Origin: Parus major
Taxonomy: Eukaryota > Chordata > Aves > Passeriformes > Paridae
Assembly: GCF_001522545.3 (NCBI RefSeq)
Contig: NC_031773.1
Span: 43,816,786-43,880,785, forward strand
Length of the DNA: 64,000 bases
Direction of reading: 5' to 3'
Shown: one piece after another, positions 25,301-37,386 of the stretch
Numbering within the stretch: position 1 is the first letter of the stretch
Layout of the letters: each line of letters begins with the position of its first letter
Made by a program: the position numbers and the translations under genes
Notes under the pieces: model-generated
Databases searched by the model: none
What the model was told of the DNA's origin: nothing
The model's input: the letters and a program-made list of their open reading frames with translations, nothing else

Positions 25301-27697
25301 AATCAATGTAAACAAACTTCATCCTTTACATAAATCCCATGGCTCGTACTTTATAGCAAGACATCTGTTACTGGTGACTTGGGGTAGGCTTGACTGGGAA
25401 GTGTGGCCATAGTCCCTGTCAAATGTGACCTCCAGAGACTGTGAAAGTCTTTAGGCAGAATACTTCTCTCCAAAGCTGAAGAAATATGTTTTCCTCATGA
25501 AAGCAGCCTGGAGATTGCTCCAGTAAAAGTGGGGAGGACGTCCTTAGCAAGCACCAACTTCTCTGTCTTCCTGCAAATTGCCCAACTCCAGCATGAACTC
25601 CCTTCAGAAAGTTTTGATTCTCATCCTCCTGTAAAGGGGTATTTATTAATGCTTTTGAATGGCCTGTGTGCTCATGGAGATATTGAGCCAGTGGCAGATG
25701 AGCACGTACCAGGATAACATGGCACTGGAAGACGGGTGGGATCTTGGACTCGGGGTGAAATACCCCAGGGTTATTACACTTAGCAAGATCACTACACTTA
25801 GCCAGAGGTTGAAATCAAGTGTGACCATTCTCAGGAGCTTGTCACGTGGTCCTTAGCAGGGCTTCAAAAGAGGCCTTCCAAGGTATGGTACTGGTGGTCT
25901 CCATTTGGCAGTGGAGTGCATGTGATGGGCAGGGTAGGTGTTTCCAGACAGTGACATGTGACTCCACAGGCTTTTGTTTTTGCAGACCCATGACCATGTT
26001 CTCAGAAGTTTTTCCATGCTGTGCATCAGCAGCAGAGGATCTTCCTGGCATATATTTCTTCAGAAATTTTAAATTCCATTTAGTGGCAGGACTTTGTTAC
26101 TAATTTGCTCAAATAGAAAGGAAACTGGTGCACGATGCTTCAGAATTCATAATAAATTAATCCTTTTGTCTAAGAACACAATTAAATTGCAAACACATTT
26201 ATAACTGAAAGCTAATTTCCTACATAGTGCCAGGCATTTATGTAAACAGTACAAAGAATAAAGCTATCATTAAGGACTGATATTCCAACTGATATGAAGG
26301 AGATACTCTGGAATGAAACAGCAACAAGGTTTTTGACTGCAAAGTTCTGGTTCTTTAAAATGCATTGAGTAGGCTAGAGATATTCTGCCACACAGGACAT
26401 GTTACACTGAATAACATTGATTTGCTTTCCTGTTTGTTTCCTTGCTGCGCTGGAAGAATCTTGAATGGCTCTGAACGCCTGGCCTTTTGGTAGGAATGTA
26501 ATTAAATACTCAAACAAGCATAAAAGGTTGCTTTGAAATACTCCAAAGTGACCACTGGCAACTTTCAAATTAAATCACGTGCAACTTTTTAGCATGTCAT
26601 TTGGAAGTTGCTGTTAAAATGATTGTTTTTTTCTAATAAGCAAATTTATTTGTTTGTGGGAGGCTTCAATGAGTTGATTGAGTCTGTCAGGGTAAAATAG
26701 TGCTTTTGACATCATGTCTCTAATTTGCACTTGTGTTAGCAGTTTTGATTTTAATTTTTTTTTTTTAACTGCGCATTTTATAAATCTGATTTTATTGGCA
26801 CACGAAAATGTTGCTGGAAATCTTCAACCTTTATGCCTTAAACTTGTTTTAAAGCAATCCAAGCAACCCACCCTAAGGCAAATATACCCATGCATATACA
26901 CATCCTACTACAATCTGCCTGGAATGAAATTAAGACTGGCTTACATAGAAGAAGGGGAAAAAATGTTTTAGAGCTGCACCTGCTTGAACTTATACAATAG
27001 TTATACAGAATGAAGACTCGTTAGCTTTTTCATATAAAAATGCATTACTTCCTAAAAGTCAAGCACAGAGTGTAAATGTCAGGATATTTCCTCCAACAGC
27101 TTCATTGACCATGTCTTTGCAAATGAATTATTAAACTCTATGTCATATAAAATTAAAAAAATAAAAACATCCCAGAAGTTTTTGTGCAAATAAAATCTTC
27201 TTATAGAAATATATAACTGCTATGAGACTGAAATTAATATCTCTGCTTTTTATGCCAGCTAATTACTATCTACTTGCTCTAGCAAAATTTGCTGCTGGAG
27301 ATGCTAACTTCATGTTCAGTCAATGCTTAAAATGTTTGTCTGTCGGGAAAACTGCTGAAGCTTTTGCACTAAATTTCTCAGTTTCTTAATACCTAGATTG
27401 TTTGAGCAAGGATGCATGTTATCTATTCCAACTGTTTTATTTCCCCATGAATCATGAAAATCCAGAGGAAGGGAGATCAGGGCTTATTTCCCTTACAGGA
27501 CTGGAATCCTGTTTTACTGCTGAATGTGCTATTGCTGTGTTGTCCAGCACCAGACTAGATGAGATTTCAAAATGAAAGTCAATACTCCTAAATTTGCATA
27601 GGATTACTGCCTATGTATATGAAACATTTGTCTTAACAAAGCCAGAATAATTTACTGATTTTCCTTTTTTTTACCTTCCCGGTCCCTCCCTCTCCAG
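22328..27697. other. Gene-less stretch, possible intron
   Basis: No supported gene. If the flanking exon-like segments are real, this is a 5.4-kb intron. It contains an A12 tract (24475-24486), a G/T-rich patch (23533-23620) and an imperfect 18-bp-spaced duplication (TACACTTAGC at 25775 and 25793). The interval from 26350 to 26660 has the mixed, low-repeat texture of conserved noncoding DNA, but conservation cannot be seen from one sequence. The overlapping small frames at 25529-26103 are unconvincing. Confidence 0.55.
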
Positions 27698-28244
27698 GGC
27701 AAAAGGAGATCTTTGTAAAAAGTGAACGGCTAGTAAATAAAGAGTTAAACCGAAGGCAGGCTCACTGGTTTGTTGAGATCTGTCAGAGTCTGAGTGGCTG
27801 GCTACATATCTGTCTCAGGAACAATAGCTACCTGTATTCTGCACGGGCTGCTGGGCAGGCACTAGCAGTCTGCAGAAGGTCTGCCTCTGTTAGAGGCTTT
27901 TTAGTGGGAATCCCTAATGACAGCCCTACTTCTCATTGGGAGGGGGGAGAGAAATCTTGTCTACTCTGTTGATGAGGGACAGAGCTTTGATCATTTTCAT
28001 TCAGCCTTGACTTGGCCTGAGGTTTAGGTTCCCAGTCCTGAAGTCATCAGGCTCTCTTTTCTCACACGCACACACACCCGCACACCCACACACACCCCTT
28101 TGCTGGTCTGTGCAGGCAGATTAGTGTCACGGCTGTAACTGAGGCACAGAGCAATAAACATAGCAGAACCAATCTCCATGGTGGCAAGAGGGGGCACTGG
28201 AGGTGACAACAATGAAGAAGGATCTTTCTTCTGACAAGTTTTAG
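27698..28244 (+). other. Exon-like segment with strong splice signals on both sides
   Basis: A long polypyrimidine tract (27661-27695) ends in CCAG at 27694-27697. The segment ends with TTTTAG|gtaagc at 28244/28245. In the phase supplied by the donor at 22327, the segment is open from its first base for 90 codons (27700-27969), with a stop TGA at 27970-27972. The frame has no recognised domain but a varied, protein-like composition (for example QKEIFVKSERLVNK near its start). The stop lies about 270 bases before the donor, so a spliced mRNA of this form would be expected to trigger nonsense-mediated decay, unless the second donor is not used. A CA repeat (28062-28098) lies in the noncoding part. 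It may be a noncoding (5' UTR or lncRNA) exon instead. Only splice signals and phase support it. Confidence 0.28.
28062..28098. repeat. Imperfect (CA)n repeat
   Basis: CACA-rich run with CpG and CCC interruptions (cacacgcacacacacccg and onwards). It is inside the exon-like segment 27698-28244. Confidence 0.85.
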
Positions 28245-31200
28245 GTAAGCGAGACTATTTATACCCTCTGCCAAGTATGTTATAGCCTTCTAAATAAGTT
28301 AGAAATTGGTAGATTGCAAATGTGCCTTGTTATAGAAATATCTTAGTTTACTGCCGTATCCAGGCTGTTACTAGCGTTTAATCTGTAATTGACGTGCTTT
28401 GTGCTATGAGAATGTTTGCAGAGAGCGGACAGGCTTTCTTTTTGTGGAAGTGGTGGCTACTACAGTTATGTTCTTGCAAATATAAAATCTCTAATATTTG
28501 CATTTTTAAATTTATTTTGGCTGTGTTAAAATTATGCTTAGCTGTCATAAATATCCATATCTGATAAAATGTTGTGTAGCTGATAGCACACATGCAATAA
28601 TAAAACAGTGCTCCCTCAACCCTAATTTGTAATTATTTTTACACCCTTAACTGCACTAGGGTCAGAGAGTTTTAAAAATTAATGAGGTTTCCTGCTGAGT
28701 TCACATAGTATAATCTACATGAGTTGTTGCTGCAGAGGGCTGAAATTATTCCTGCATGTTTTTAATTAGGTGTAGAATTTTTGTTTCGATATATTTCTGT
28801 CGAACACTCCTTTAAACATTCAATTTATGCAACCTGCAGTAAGAAGGGAAGGACAATCTATTTGTAATAATGACAAACTTAGCATGGGAAATACGGTGCA
28901 TACAGTGGAAACACAACACAAACATTTGCTGGTTGCATTTTTTGATTTCATGTGTTAGATCAGTGTTAGATTCCTGCAGCTGTGATCACCTTCACCTATT
29001 TACAAATAACTACTGATCTGGGGAGAGGAAAACGAGCAATACTTAGTGCTTTGTGTGAGATTAGATTAATAGGCTACTGAAGTGTTTGGAACATTAGAAA
29101 GAATTGTTCAAGTACTTGAAAAGATATATAAAAGAGAAGAGGAACAGTGCAAAAAGAGGCAGCAAAAATGAAATAATGTACTATCCCTTTTCCTGGAAAC
29201 ACAAGACAGATAGTATCGTCAGTGCTCCTGGAAAGTAGAATTTGCTGAATATCCTCAAATGGAAGGACTCAAAAGAAAGGGGGAGGGAGGTGTTTACTAT
29301 GAAATTTCCATATTTAAATTGTCAAAGTTTCGTATGGCAAAATTTTAAGTGCTGTTTATTGTTTATTATAATCTACTGTGCATTATGTTTAAATGGCAAG
29401 CATTTTAAAGCTGAGTATGGTGTAATCAGTGCTAAAGACATGTCTTCCATTTGCAAGACCCACTCTGAGCTTCCTGTGATATATTGTTATGTAAATACGG
29501 TGCAGCAAGGGAAAGCAGCACTATGGAGATTCAATTTACTTTGAAAGTTGTTCATTATGGAAGGGATGAATGTTATTTATTGGATGTGAATCAAAGGCTA
29601 GAAATGACTTTTTCACTGTGAAGTCTATTGTGATGGGTGCAGCGTGATCTAATCTTTTTAATTTTGGCTTTCACACCAGTGGAGATGAAAAGAGATCTGA
29701 GCTCATTTATTGGTTGCTAAGTCTTACTGAAGGCCTAAGTACCATTCTTGGTTGCTATGGCCAATCTGACCTCAATCTATGCAGTTTTAGGGACTTAAGC
29801 AATCCCTTTTTTATTTAGGAGCATGTACCTTGATTTATGTCCAAAATTGTGCCTGAATGTCTTTGTCTACAAGTGATAAATGGTGGTGTACAATTCATCA
29901 GTTCTTACAAGTAAACACTGCTGTCCCACTAAAAATATGTTTTGTTCTGAGTTAATGGTATGGAACAAGCCAGTCTCCACAAATAGCTATCTTTTATTGT
30001 AGAGAGCCACTGAAAGTTGGAGCAAAGTGAAGGAAATTGGCATTCATCTTCTCTGCCATTAGCATTTCATTTGTGCTCTCTGGTGATGAGACTGTGTGTC
30101 CATGGACAATGAAAGGCTAGCATTGTGTTTCCCCGCCTGAATATGTAATTGATCAATTATGAATTTATTCTGAACAGGTATTAAAAAGTCACAAATATGA
30201 TGTCTTATGCTGTTTGCCTGCCACTTTCTTATTACTAACTGCAAAAGTAATTGCATTCAATTAACTGTGTCCTAGCTGCAGGAAATTCCCAGTTTCCTAG
30301 CCAAGTTCCTTGTTTTCGAGTAATGTCAGATATATGAAACTTCCAGACATGTGCTACTTGTGCGGTTCTTAATGGTGCTTAGTCTTTCATCCATATTAGA
30401 AAGTCTTTCAGAGGTGTTCTAAGAGGTAATTGAGAATATAGAGTGGTTTTTGTGATATGAGTAGTAATTTTTTTTCCTTGAAATTACTTGTAGCCATTCA
30501 AGTTGTGCATACACTGAACAAATGTGATATGGAATACACAGTAGCAAAAGCAAAATATTTTGCTGGGTTTTTTGGTCATTATTATTGTTACTATTTAGTT
30601 TTTTGTTAGGTTTGGGGTTTTTTTTAGATACAGTAGTAATAAATATATAAAACTATACAAAGCTGGATGTTAAAATGGCTCCTGCACAATTACTACTGTA
30701 GATTTATTAGTCCGTAGAGGGAAAAGTCAGATCAATTGTTAGCTCAGTACTTGATAGTGTATATATATATATATATTTTGCTCAAAAACACCAAACTTTT
30801 TCTTTTCAAAAAATATAAAGAATACCTAAATAGAATAGAGTTCAGTATAGCTTTGGACAAAAATAATTTGTCAGTTGTGTGCCTTTTAAAACTAGTGTAT
30901 TAGAAGAAAAGTGGTATTCCCTGAAGCCTGATTTCTTTTTGTATCGTCTTTTTAATATTAGGCTACAGCAAGGGTTACTTTTTTAATTGAACAATTTTTA
31001 GTCCTCCTGAGGTGGATTTTTAACATTTGAATCTACAGTGGTAACAGATTTTCCCCGTATACTCAGTAGCTGATAGTTGTTGAAATCAATTCTCAGAGAT
31101 GGAATTTACAAAGGCTTCTGGAACTACTGAGCTGCTTTGCAGCATCAGATTGATAGCAGAATTTGCAGAGGCAGTTCCTTGGGGTTAGTTCACAATCGTG

Positions 31201-32918
31201 CTACTGCTTCAGGGCTTTTAAGAGTTGTTAGCAGCTATTGCTAAAAATGGTCTGGGGTGTTAGTTACAGAACTAACCTGGATTTTCTTTCTATAAAGGTG
31301 CTTTGTAATAGTCCAACGTTCACCTACTGACTGCTTTATACAATAAGAAACTCTTAAATCAGTCCTCCATGCTTGGAAGTAGATTTACGAGATTTAATAT
31401 AAGCACTACCAAACAAAAAGAACATGTTTTTTAAAGAGAAATATCTTAGAAAAAAAAAATTAAAAATACTAATCAAGAGTATGTTGTTGGTACTATGATG
31501 TGTTTCAGTGTTTATTATTTGTTTCTATAAATGTAAGGAAACAATGCCTAGTTTGCTAATCTTATGAAAATTTTTCATTCAATAGGACAGCGACTAAAGA
31601 AGCTTTATTGAAGGGTTTGTATCTTTTGTCTTTTGCACACTTGCATTTAAGTTAACAGGTTTCTGCATGCTTAGGCAGAAATTGCTTTTGGAATAAAGGT
31701 TTTTAGGATCAGGACATACAGTATGTCTTTATTCTTCTTGTTATGATTTGGTCATCTAAGATGCAAGTATGTTATGAAATACTCTCTTCAAAGCTACAGA
31801 ATTCTGTTTAGAAGAAGAGAATGCAGACATTCTGTCTTTGTATTTCAGTAGAGCATAATAAAAGAGTGTGGATTAATTGGCAAAAATGTCACTACCCCCT
31901 CAGTGGAGTACCTAAGTGAGAGGGAAAAATCCTTACTGTTTTTTGGGAGTTCCTTCAGTTTATGAAACAAGTTTTCTTTACTGGTAGTACATTTTAATTT
32001 TTTAGCAGACTTTCCATTTATGAAAATATATAAGATCCATCAAATTGCAATTTGTTGCAAGAAAACAGGAAAATTTATAAGCTTATTTTAATCAGTGGTT
32101 ATGTGTGAATAAAGTCATTATCATTTATTGTCAACAGCTGCCTTTTTTTAGCTGATTTTTAGTCCAGGTATTGAAATAAAGGTATAACAGTGGAAAACCC
32201 CTGTATTTTTGCTCTATTAAATGCATGATTTTGCATGTAAACTTGCCACTAACATGTACATATTTTGGATATAATGACTATGAACTCTGTTAACTAATAG
32301 TCTGCTTTGCAAGAAAAATAAAGAAATCTATGCTAATATTATGTATAAATAAGTACACAATCATAAATCTTGCTGGTTTCTTCTTCTCTCTCTCATGTTT
32401 TCCATGAGAAGTACACGTATTCTCTCACATGTACCCACAGTGAAGAAGCTGTGACATGTAAAACCATTTCCCATGATTTTTTGAGTTTTGGATGAAGCCA
32501 AAACTCTGAAAGAATAAATTTCTGAAAGGTACACTTAATTTTGACTAGGTTTTTTCTACACCTACTAGGCTACAGTAGGTTACACACTAGTAAAATTATG
32601 CAGAGGAATTATGAACTAGATGTGTTTGGTTTTTTTTTTTTTCCTTTCCTTTGGCACAGTTCACATGTTGGGGACACAAAATGAGGTTGTTTTCAGATAA
32701 GGTCTGTCTTACCCAGCCTGCTTTTGCCCTTGGCCATAAATATTGAGCAAAGGGTTTGGTTTACTGCTACAAGCCCTTGGTTCCTCTTCCCTTCAAGTGG
32801 GACAACAGACTCACCCACCTGAGCCTGGGGACAGTCATCCTACTCTCACACAAGCAAACACCACATATTTGTCTCTTTCATGGTCAATGTTTGCTGGCAC
32901 ACATGCATTTGTATTTAC
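28245..32918. other. Gene-less AT-rich stretch
   Basis: No supported gene. Notable words are an X-box-like/CCAAT composite at 29750-29766, a perfect (AT)n run at 30760-30776 and a T-rich tract near 32629-32642. The 100-codon plus frame at 29242-29544 lacks motifs and good splice context. A 7-bp hairpin with a 5-base loop is at 32391-32409. Confidence 0.6.
30760..30777. repeat. Short (TA)n microsatellite
   Basis: An uninterrupted alternating TA run of about 8-9 units, ending in 'tttt'. Confidence 0.85.
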
Positions 32919-33053
32919 CTAATTGATCTAAGGCTACTAATGTATTCTTATTCTTAATTGCCTGGTGTAATTTGCCATAGCTCAGTGTCTGACTCTCCAC
33001 AGTTTTTGCCTCTCTTTTGAGATATCTTATTGATTTAACTTTTGAAGCAGAGT
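32919..33053 (-). other. Candidate minus-strand coding exon C (hypothesis)
   Basis: On the minus strand, 'acccacccag' precedes this segment and TTAG|gtaaat follows it. The segment is 135 bp: two bases, 44 open codons, one base. Its entry phase matches the exit phase of the segment at 33582-33721, with a 528-bp intron between them. The peptide is lysine-rich and helical-looking (for example SYGKLHQAIKNKN). No protein family is recognised. The acceptor tract is only moderate. Open stretches of this length are not rare by chance, so confidence is low. Confidence 0.18.
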
Positions 33054-33581
33054 CTGGGTGGGTCATGTTATTTTGCCTACAGGGGAGGATTTTTAAATTT
33101 ATAAAAGTTAAAGCACAAAGCCCTTTACATCCAATGGTTGATCCAGCTATCATCTCCCTCCTCGCCTTCTCTTCATGGCTATTGTTTGTATATCACTCTG
33201 CAGACCAAAGATCTGAAGATGAACAGAAGTGAGTTGGACAGAAGAGAGGAAAGAACAGAGTGATTTGGATTAAATAATCCAGTATTCGGTAGCAGTCATC
33301 TGTGCACTTAATGAGATAGGTGTCCTATCAAAAACAGAAAAAATATAATTGTGTAATTAAACATGTTAAAATGAAGTCCAGTTCTGATTTCATCATCAAC
33401 CTTAATTTTGGTTCCTCTCTTATTGTTTATTTGATAATTCTGTACCCTCTATCATAATCTTTAATATTAATTTCTGTGTGTTTATAGATAGAGTGAGTGT
33501 GTGTGGTTAGCTTAAAGTTTGGGAGAATTGTGGCTTTGAATAGCTTCCATTTTTTGAAATGAGCTGGCAACCAAAACATAC
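33054..33581. other. Interval between two minus-strand exon-like segments
   Basis: Nothing specific is seen apart from a short GT-rich patch near 33490-33505. It would be an intron if the two flanking minus-strand segments are exons. Confidence 0.4.
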
Positions 33582-33721
33582 CTGCAAGGTTGTGTGAATA
33601 TTGTTTCCCACATTGTTTTATTTGCCATAAATCAATAGATTCTACCAGAGCCTGGATGAGTGAGAGCACTTTGTTTTGTCTCTCTCTATCAATTTCATCA
33701 TCTTCAATCATCTTGATGATA
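33582..33721 (-). other. Candidate minus-strand coding exon B (hypothesis)
   Basis: On the minus strand the segment follows 'attggtccacag' and ends at TTGCAG|gtatgt, a strong donor. It is 140 bp: one base, 46 open codons, one base. The peptide is acidic then amphipathic (IEDDEIDRERQNKV, then LIQALVES), which looks like a helical protein segment. The exit phase fits exon C (32919-33053), and the entry phase fits the weaker segment 35529-35600. No family is recognised. If real, it is an unidentified gene on the minus strand. If not, it is a chance open stretch. RNA or alignment evidence is needed. Confidence 0.22.
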
Positions 33722-35528
33722 CTGTGGACCAATTATATAAAAAATTTTCAGGCCGCAAGTACAGGGTGACATGTCCTTCTCTCTTTAGAATGCAAGAAAG
33801 AAGTAGTTACCATCTCTTTGGCTGGAGATATTTTGGGCCACTTGCTCTGTAACTTGAGTCTGCTTGAACTGCAGGCCAAGACGTCTTCCACTAACTAAAC
33901 ACATTTGTGATGTGAAGACCTGAGGGAGGGTCGGCTGGTTAGCAGTGCAGGGATTGTGGGCATGGAGGGGTGAGCAGGAGCATTTCATTGCAGCAGCCTT
34001 GCTGACCTGGGCCAGCAATGCCACAGAAACTGCTGGTACTGTCTCCTCTTTCTTGTAGAAAGAACTTGTAAAGCTTTGCTGATAACTGAAAACCAATCCT
34101 GCTTTTCTTTCTCTGGTACGGTTAGTTTTCAGATGGATCGATCCAGGTGGCTGCATGGCTGCTCACATCCTGGTGAGCATGGGAGAGGCAGCTCTAGCAG
34201 GGTACGAGGCTGGAGAGGGCAGGTCAGTCCTTTGGGCTGGGTCCATCCCAGCTCCCAGTTCCCTCAGCAGGAGCTAAACCACTGTTTGTGGACAGGCAGC
34301 TCTGTTACGCTCCTGCGCCTCTTGCTTCTGCACTTTCTGGAGCAAAAGCCATCTGCCTTGGTGATTTTGAGTGTCAAATAACGTGTGACTAGGATGCTTC
34401 TCATCTCTGCACTTGGATCTTGAAAGGGATCTGATCTGGTGTTTCTTGCTCTACACCATTAGTGTCATTTCTTGCAAAAAAAGCATTTTTGGAACAGTCT
34501 ATAGGTCACTCCGTTAGACAAAGATATAATTCCCTTAAACCTGAATGGGAATGTGGACCCCCTTGAATTCTAGTTCCAATTCTCAATGCTGTAAATCTGC
34601 CGTGCTGTGATTAAATTGCAGGTGCGCTACTAAAATTGATAGGTTACATTTTCCAGAGGTGTCTTTTACCTCTGCAGGTTTTTTTTTCTAGTCTGCCAGG
34701 GCATTTCCTTTAGCTTCTTCTGCTTTTGTTCACTCTGCTGTTATTGATTGCATGGGTTCCAGCCCTCTGCTTTAAAGAGGTAGGAGAAGTTTTCTCTTTC
34801 ATTTCTTGCTAGTAAATCCTCAAGCACTTCTACAAAATCATCTTTATCTTCAATAACAGCTGTAATCTTCCTCTGGGCCTGTGGCATCAGAAAATGGTGG
34901 CAGTGTACTCCTTGCTGATGGCATTGACTTGAATGGAAAAATTAATTTTTGTAGCATTATTCTTAGCTTTCAACATTAAATTTTTCAATTTTACTACAGC
35001 AACTATACAATAAAGGCAGCAACATGATCTCTACAAGTGACTAGAGTAGATATCTTATGTTCATTACTGTTTAATATCTTCTTAAAAATCTGAATTCCTG
35101 TTGTTGTGACAGGGCCTTTGCATCTAAGAATGGAGAACTAAGGCATCCAAGACTTTCACGTGGCCATCAGCTGGAAAGCATAGATTTGAAAAATGATCTC
35201 ATTGTTGGAAACTGAACCAGCCCTCATTTTGCTGTTTAACATTTGGTTTCCGTCACTGAGGAAGTATGGTAAATTGAAAGAGAGGGAGTGTGATGGGGGC
35301 ACTGCAAGATTCTCTGTCAAATTAAACTACGAGCTTGGCGTGTCTTGGCAGGGTTGTTGCATTGACACAGATGGCAACTGTACTGTCCCATACCAGGAAT
35401 GCTGATTAGAGCAGACTGCTCTTCTTTCTATGATGAGAATAACAAATTCACACCTAGCATTCAGTGAAGTGCAACTGCACTAAAAAAAAAATGCATAATA
35501 CTGAGTATTATGTCCCCATAAATTACAC
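33722..35528. other. Mostly gene-less interval with a GC-richer patch
   Basis: Bases 33900-34340 are GC-richer, with open frames on both strands (33785-34156 minus, 34076-34381 plus) that overlap and contradict each other. A 109-bp minus-strand sub-segment (33811-33919) has a good polypyrimidine acceptor and a usable donor, but its exit phase does not fit exon B. The remainder is unique AT-rich DNA. Confidence 0.5.
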
Positions 35529-35600
35529 CTTTGAAAATGTCTATTAAAAAACAAACTATTTGCTAGTAGGCTGAAGTGCATGGTTTTAGAAATTTGCTTT
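35529..35600 (-). other. Candidate minus-strand coding exon, weak (hypothesis)
   Basis: The minus strand shows a 'cttcttccag' acceptor, a 72-bp segment (one base, 23 codons, two bases) and a weak donor CAAAG|gtgtaa. Its exit phase is the one required by the segment 33582-33721. It was included only because the phase fits. The donor is poor and the peptide is short and unremarkable. Confidence 0.1.
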
Positions 35601-37386
35601 CTGGAAGAAGGAACTACTAAGTGGTTCAGACAAAAAATTTTGTCTATGTTAGTGATAACCATCATCACAGCAAGTAACTTGTGATCACTGCTATCTGCAT
35701 TCAGAACATTGGTGCAAATTATTGCACAAATCTGCCATTTTTTCTTTCTCTTCACCACCTTCTGTGTCCATTAAATGGACTTTAAAGCTAGTATTTGTCC
35801 TTACACATCCTGTATATCTAGAAATTCTTCACAACTCTAGATATTATATGAAACAATATGCAGATACATTCTTTGCACCACGATAAGTGTTTGGATTGGC
35901 AATTTGCTTTAGCATTTGATTGAAAACAATAAGACACATTGGAGTATCTACTACTTAGTCTTTGTGTGTATATATTAATATATATTTGCATTACTTTATT
36001 GTGCAAGCTCTAGACTTACCCACACACACCAAAGCTCCAAATCTGTTCTGTAATGCATAGTTTGATTTTTCAGTAAGTACATATTTCATATAGAGGTTAA
36101 GGCTTTAATACTTTGGAAAAAATAAAATAAAAGAATCAGTTTTGTTTCTTCTAGATTGTTTGGAGTTCTGGCACATCGTGCACACAACTTTCTTGAACAG
36201 AAACTGTCTGCAGGGCCTAATATCTACAAAGAGGAGAAATTGTGTTCATATACTGTTGCAGTAGTTCTCAAACACGGGAGGATGGCCCCTCCTTTCCCTG
36301 GATTCTCAAGGGAAACATTTTGTCACCTCTTACTCAGCGCTGAGTGTTTTGTAGGCTCCCTTGTTGTTAGCAAGTTGCTAGAAGTTCTTATTGTGTTTTT
36401 CTTCCCGTAACCCACTTCTTCCTGTTTGTGTGCCTGAGAGCAGAGGTTTTTTATTTTAAGAACAATTTACTCAAACTGAAATGAGATTAGCTAGACTGGC
36501 AGAGAAAACCATTCTGAGGGACCGTCTGTCTGAACATGCCCTCTCCTTTAGACGAGAGCAATTCCCCATCTTAGAGTTTTAGTAGTCCCCTTGGGCAGTC
36601 TGCAGAGAGTAGTAACTTCTTTTGCATCTGACTAGTCAGTTTTGGCCACCTGGTGACTTGTGGCAATTATCTCAAAATTAAACTTCTTTGGTATATTCCA
36701 ATTGAGATAATTGTGATGGAGAAGTTGAAACAGATAAAAGAAAAAGTACCATTCTAGTCATGTGCAAGCCATTCAAATAAATAAAATAAAAATAAATACA
36801 AGTTAGTTTTCAGTACCCTCTCTCTCTCTCTAAAACAAGTGATTTTTCACTAGAAAAAAAAGTGGGTTTTTTTCCTAGAGAAACCATTTAAATAGAAAAA
36901 CACCACGGTAAAAAGGCTTTCTGAGTGTGTCTTTCCACAGTAGAGGTGGTATTGCAATGTACCTCTGAATATTTAGACTGATCTTTTTTTTTTTTTTTCA
37001 AGTGCATTTCCTGATAGTGTCCCCCATACTTTTCTAGAAGCAGGAAATGGGGGCAAGAGTTTGAGAAGTGCTCCACTTTGCTGCCAGCTGACTTTCCCTG
37101 TGCTGATTACGTAGCTCAGGATCCCTCCACTTTGCTTATTTTCCAGCTTTTGTGGTTTTAGTTTATGAGGTCTGAGGTGTTTCCTTCACCCCAATCCATC
37201 TCTGCAAGGGTGATAGAGAAAAGGGAAGCAGCTGGGGTTGGGATGAGCCTTCTGCTGCAGTCAGAGCAATGGGTTAGAGGTGACTTCTCTGTGTTGTACA
37301 CGTGGTCTCCACATGGCAGGGGGGACAGCAGAGTGAACCTCAGCACCAGAGGGGTGAGGTTATCCTCCCCCATCATCCTCCCCCAG
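35601..37386. other. Gene-less AT-rich stretch with simple tracts
   Basis: No supported gene. It contains an ATAAA-rich tract (36775-36799), a short CT repeat (36817-36831) and a T15 tract at 36984-36998. From about 37160 the sequence becomes GC-richer and leads into the exon-like segment at 37387. Confidence 0.6.
36984..36998. repeat. T15 homopolymer tract
   Basis: An uninterrupted run of fifteen T bases (A15 on the minus strand). No retroposed gene body is recognised beside it. Confidence 0.9.

Noticed and set aside
25775..25802. Duplicated TACACTTAGC word
   Set aside because: Ten bases only. Probably a slippage or chance duplication.
33785..34156. 123-codon minus-strand frame
   Set aside because: Composition is driven by a GC-richer patch. 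Only a 109-bp part has splice-like borders, and its phase does not fit the neighbouring segment.
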